From Dentipellis sp. KUC8613 (taxonomy: Eukaryota; Basidiomycota; Agaricomycetes; Russulales; Hericiaceae): a stretch of 64,000 nucleotides of DNA. Shown here one piece after another: positions 60,485 through 64,000 of the stretch (position 1 is its first letter; each line of letters begins with the position of its first letter). The translations under genes and the position numbers were made by a program. The notes beneath the pieces were generated by a model, which searched no databases, was not told the DNA's origin, and worked only from the letters and a program-made list of their open reading frames with translations. Location: NCBI GenBank assembly GCA_002286715.1, contig NSJX01000006.1:868001-932000 (forward strand), given 5' to 3'.

Positions 60485-61430
60485 ATGGCAAAAAAGAAAC
60501 CCTCTGCAGCCCCTGCCGGCGCGAGTACTGTCGCACTCAGAAAGCCACCAGCGGCCCCTTCGTTCCCTCCTCTCTCCCCAAAGCCCCAGTCCGAGGTGAC
60601 TACAACGGTGCTCCTGGAAGATCAAATATTATTATTAGATGTCCGTACTGCATCCCTCCTCCCGCGCACGAGTATACGTCGTAATCAGTTTTCGGTAGAG
60701 CCTCATCTCGTATGAAGAGTGCAGACAATTTGTGAAGTTCTTCGATGGCTTGCCGCTAGAACTTACACCGCCCAAGAAGCGAGGAGAGGCGGTAAGAGTC
60801 AACCGTACATACATTATCACTATCCTTCGGATATCTGCAGTAACGGCCAAGTGCATTCACAGATCGATTGTCCATCATGTCCGCGAACTTCGCAAAGCAG
60901 CTCTTTGAGGTCATAAAACCCCATCTGCCGCTGTTCCCATACCCCGCATCGAGGAAGCGCCCCAATGCTACAGCGCGTGCGGCCCACTCTCTGAACTCAA
61001 ATATACGGCTGTACAAGTACACACCGTCGCAGCATTTTGGACAGCATTATGATGACTCTGTCCGCGACACGGAAACCGGTGCTACGTCGGAATGGACGCT
61101 GCTTGTGTATCTCACTGGCGCCGAGGACGGTGTTCAGGGCGGAGAGGTATATTGCCGATACTTCAAAAACTTCCGTGAAATTTCTGAAGGTCACCAACAG
61201 ACCATTTTCTACACCAATGATAAGGGTAAATCGTCGAGCGCGATAGTGGCACCGCTGACACGAGGCACTGTTCTTCTGCATCGGTCGGTTGCATTGACTC
61301 CGTTAACGTGAAAAATATCACAGCTGATGCCGCCAACAGACACGGTCACGACTGCCTTCTCCACGAGGGCTCGCAAGTCCGCAGCGGGACGAAATATGTC
61401 CTGCGGTCAGATGTGATGTTCGTAGATTAA
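60485..61430 (+). CDS. 2-oxoglutarate/Fe(II)-dependent dioxygenase, prolyl 4-hydroxylase-like
   Basis: Four or five exons. The N-terminus MAKKKPSAAPAGAS is basic and Pro-rich. After DSLISYEECRQFVKFFDGLPLEL and LFEVIKPHLPLFPYP comes the double-stranded beta-helix. The iron ligands are HYDD (His and Asp of HxD) in FGQHYDDSVRD, and the distal His in RHGHDCLLHEGSQV, formed across an intron. The 2OG-binding basic residue is probably in GTKYVLRSDVMF. The substrate is unknown; this resembles fungal P4Hc-domain proteins. It ends 53 bp from RRP3, tail to tail. Confidence 0.88.
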
Positions 61431-61483
61431 ATCGACGGTTCACATCGTGACGATGCGATAAGAGAGACAACAACAAGCACTCA

Positions 61484-63046
61484 CTACCTGCGCCCCTTCT
61501 TTTTCCGCATCGGCATCCCCGCCTCCATAACGTCGTCGTCCCTATCCCTGTCATCACCACCCCTCCCCTCGTCTCTTCTCCGCTTCCGACCATGTGTCCC
61601 ACTGATACCATTATCCCGCATCTCATTTGCGGCCAGCCGCCCCGCTTCATCGACCCGCTCCTTCAATAAAGCTACCTCGTCTTTATCGCATGCCCACTGC
61701 TCCATCTGCTTTCCCGTGACGGCCTCTATCCGCTGCACGAGCTCGACGTCGTATTGCGTGACGAGAGTGATGGATTTTCCGGAGCGGCCTGCACGCGCGG
61801 TACGTCCGACTCGATGGATATAGTCTTTTGAGTGTGTCGGGATGTCGAAGTTGATGACAACGTCTACGGATGGGATATCGAGACCGCTAATTACGTCGTT
61901 AGAAACTATTTTGTGGGAGTGAAGGAGAAACTTACCGGCTAGCAACGTCGGTGGCGACAAGGATATTGCGCCCGCCGCTCTTGAACTTGCTCAAAGCACC
62001 CAACCGCTGGCTTTGACTGAGCTGGCCGTGAAGAGGGACGGCAGGGAAGCCCAGCGTTCTCAGAATGATAGACAGTCTGCGTAGACCACTATGAGCACAA
62101 GCTAGCGGTTTGCTAAAGTAAGAAAACAGACCGTTGCGCGTCGTGGACTGTTCTTGTGAATATGATGGTGGAGTTTTGCGCAAGAGAGTTGGCGAGGTAG
62201 ACTAGGTGTACATCCTTGAGGGATAAAGGCACGAAAACATAATATTGCAGCAGAGTCGAGACGGTGGAGTATCTTGTGGTATCATCATCAGTACGGGCGA
62301 CCGGTAACTCAGGACTTGTGATACGCACTTTTCTGATACCTCCACTTTTATAGGATTAGACAAGCTCGCCCGCTGCAGCTTTGCTACTTTTGTGGTCATG
62401 GTAGCGGAGAAAAGATATGTTGTCCTCTCCTTCGGAATGACCTTGAGAATTTTGTCGATCACTGGACCGAAGTCCATGTCCAAGAGACGGTCAGCCTCAT
62501 CGAGTACCTGCGGGGAGCGTGAGTTGACGCCTTGAAACTGAACGCACGACCATGACATACCAAGAATTTAAGACCCCGAAGACTAAAGCCCTTGGTATTT
62601 TCAAGATGATCGTTGAGACGACCGGGAGTCGCGACAATGATATGCGGGCGCTTGGCCAGCGCAATCGACTGCTGCACCCTGTCTGTTCCTCCGACCAGAA
62701 CCGTACATCGCACGCCAATAGAAGACCCCAACGCCTCGAATTGCTGCGCTATTTGGTAGGCCAGCTCGCGTGTCGGCGCCAACACACATGCGAAAAGACC
62801 CTTCGGTTCCTCCCAGAGCTTCTGAAGGATGGGTAGGGCAAATGCAGCGGTCTTTCCGGAGCCGGTGGACGCTACGCCGATGATATCGCGTCCTCCGAGA
62901 GAATGCGGGAGTGAATCCCGTTGGATATCGGTAGGGGTCGTGAAGTTCAGCTGGGCGAGAGCCTCGAGGAGTGGGTCAATAACGCCTAGAGACTTGAAAG
63001 TCACGGATGCTGCGGTCGAAGTTGTAGCTTCTTCTGGGGCAGGCAT
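61484..63046 (-). CDS. RRP3: DEAD-box RNA helicase Rrp3 (DDX47)
   Basis: Nucleolar helicase needed for 18S rRNA maturation. It starts [22 protein letters not shown]. All motifs are present in order: Q-motif [20 protein letters not shown], Ia PTRELA, Ib [71 protein letters not shown]. The long DRDRDDD and basic KKKGRR tail resembles Rrp3. An in-frame upstream ATG at 63181 was rejected as unlike the family. Confidence 0.94.
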
Positions 63047-63273
63047 TGTGGAAAGGCAGAAGGCAAAGTAAAGCGTAAAGCAATTCAGAATATAGTAGTC
63101 TGATCTGCCGCTGACTGTATAATTACGTAAGCGACCTGTAGTTAGCACTTGAAAGTATGTAGTTGGTGGCTCAATCAGCATTGCTACAGGGTATGTATCA
63201 ATTATGCTTGTTTAGGGTTCAGAATACATAACGTTGAGATTAATAAGTTAGCGACAATCACACGCCGTGAAGA

Positions 63274-64000
63274 TTAGTCCAGCCCTTCGCCCATGCCCAA
63301 AACAAATGTACTCCGCCCGCCTCTCGGCAAGACAAGGACTCTCTCTGCCCCATGCACCTGATGTGTCTCCGCACTGGGCAGTGACAACGAGCCCATGGTC
63401 ATCTCCCCTGCAACGGGGAGTGGAGAGACCGAAACCTTGGGCAGAGCGAGCTCGCCATGGTGTAGGGCAATCAGTGTGATGGGGACAGTGAATACCCCGC
63501 CGTCCTAAAAAGATACAACGGTAAGGAACGCAAGACGAAGGTACCTTTCAGTCGAACGCACCGTCGCCTCAAAGTCGCCACGTTTTCGGCCGCTGACCAG
63601 CCATTCTCGCACCATCTCCTCGATATCGAACCTCATGCGATATCGCCTGTTGGGATTGCTCGACTTCAGACCCCAATGGAAAGACGTGCGTATGGTGAGA
63701 AGCGCCGAGATAGGTTGACCGGCATACAGGGCGGGAAGCTTGTCGGAGGACACGGCCTCCAATGAGAAGGGCGTTGCAAGCAGTCGTATCCTGGCGGCAG
63801 CCAGTATCTGCAGACGTGGACAGTCAAAACTCGACAGAATTCAAGCTGACCAACATCCCTTACGTTCATTAATGGCACATCTACAGGGATTCGAATTTCC
63901 CGCCAAGAGCCAACGTTGACGTCGGGTGGTCGACTTCGTCGGAGAATCTAAGGGCAAGCGTCAATCACTGCCTTGACCCACGATCAATTCCACGATCACT
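63274..64000 (-). CDS. TRS130: TRAPP II subunit Trs130 (TRAPPC10), 3' end
   Basis: The C-terminal end of a gene that continues beyond the right border. Three exons are seen (63865-63947, 63563-63807, 63274-63504). They encode LRRSRPPDVNVGSWREIRIPVDVPLMN, then ILAAARIRLLATPFSLEA with a beta-rich domain (SALLTIRTSFHWG, YRMRFDIEEMVREWLVSGRKRGDF), and the terminal DGGVFTVPITLIALHHGELALPKVSVSPLP. The ITLIALHHGELALPK segment resembles the conserved Trs130/TRAPPC10 C-terminus. The call rests on this limited region. Confidence 0.72.

Overview
This window is a gene-dense, intron-rich, GC-rich stretch of a filamentous fungal nuclear genome. Nearly every gene is split by 45-60 bp GT-AG introns. The gene set (a GH7 cellobiohydrolase with a C-terminal CBM1, a PDR-type ABC pump, fungal TSC1, a tRNA-Ser(GCU) pair with introns, and an HNH_2-type protein of the kind common in mushrooms) points to a wood-decaying Agaricomycete, probably a polypore-like white-rot fungus. 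The species assignment is inference; the gene content is read from the sequence.

Left part (1-12,000). The window opens inside a BCS1-type AAA chaperone. It is followed by the divergent pair BUD23 / BET3 and by mitochondrial uS13m. Next comes a broken 5' copy of the XAP5/FAM50 gene (3732-4243), an HNH-nuclease gene with an internal in-frame duplication (5275-6969), and the intact FAM50 gene (7336-8627). An SLC25 mitochondrial carrier follows on the minus strand, then 1.6 kb without a recognised gene.

Middle (12,000-46,000). A 24-exon PDR-type ABC transporter is followed by about 1.6 kb without a gene that ends in a (CAA)20 microsatellite. Then come a conserved-looking protein of unknown function, a small coiled-coil protein, a Gfo/Idh/MocA oxidoreductase, aprataxin (HNT3), a GYP7 Rab-GAP, ribosomal eS21, a spliced tRNA-Tyr and a DPP1-like PAP2 lipid phosphatase. 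These are followed by a run of housekeeping genes, mostly arranged head-to-head: PPP4R2, an RGG protein, eIF1, SNRNP27, an RRM-like protein, CBC2 (cap-binding CBP20), proteasome RPT3, PRO3 (P5C reductase), ALG13, TRM9 and NAC-alpha.

Right part (46,000-64,000). TSC1 is followed by HSP90, whose promoter carries two perfect heat-shock elements and whose protein ends MEEID. Next is the secreted GH7-CBM1 cellobiohydrolase behind a 1.4 kb promoter region. A small Pro/Ser-rich gene lies in a strongly pyrimidine-rich stretch. Phosphoserine aminotransferase (SER1) sits between two near-identical intron-containing tRNA-Ser(GCU) genes. A 2OG-Fe(II) oxygenase, the DEAD-box helicase RRP3 and the 3' end of TRS130/TRAPPC10 close the window.

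The most unusual locus is 3.7-8.6 kb. There an HNH-nuclease gene lies between a truncated and an intact copy of FAM50, and it carries a 247-bp tandem duplication (exon plus intron) that keeps the reading frame. I did not find an obvious new multi-gene defence or biosynthetic system. Coordinates given for spliced genes span start to stop codon including introns.
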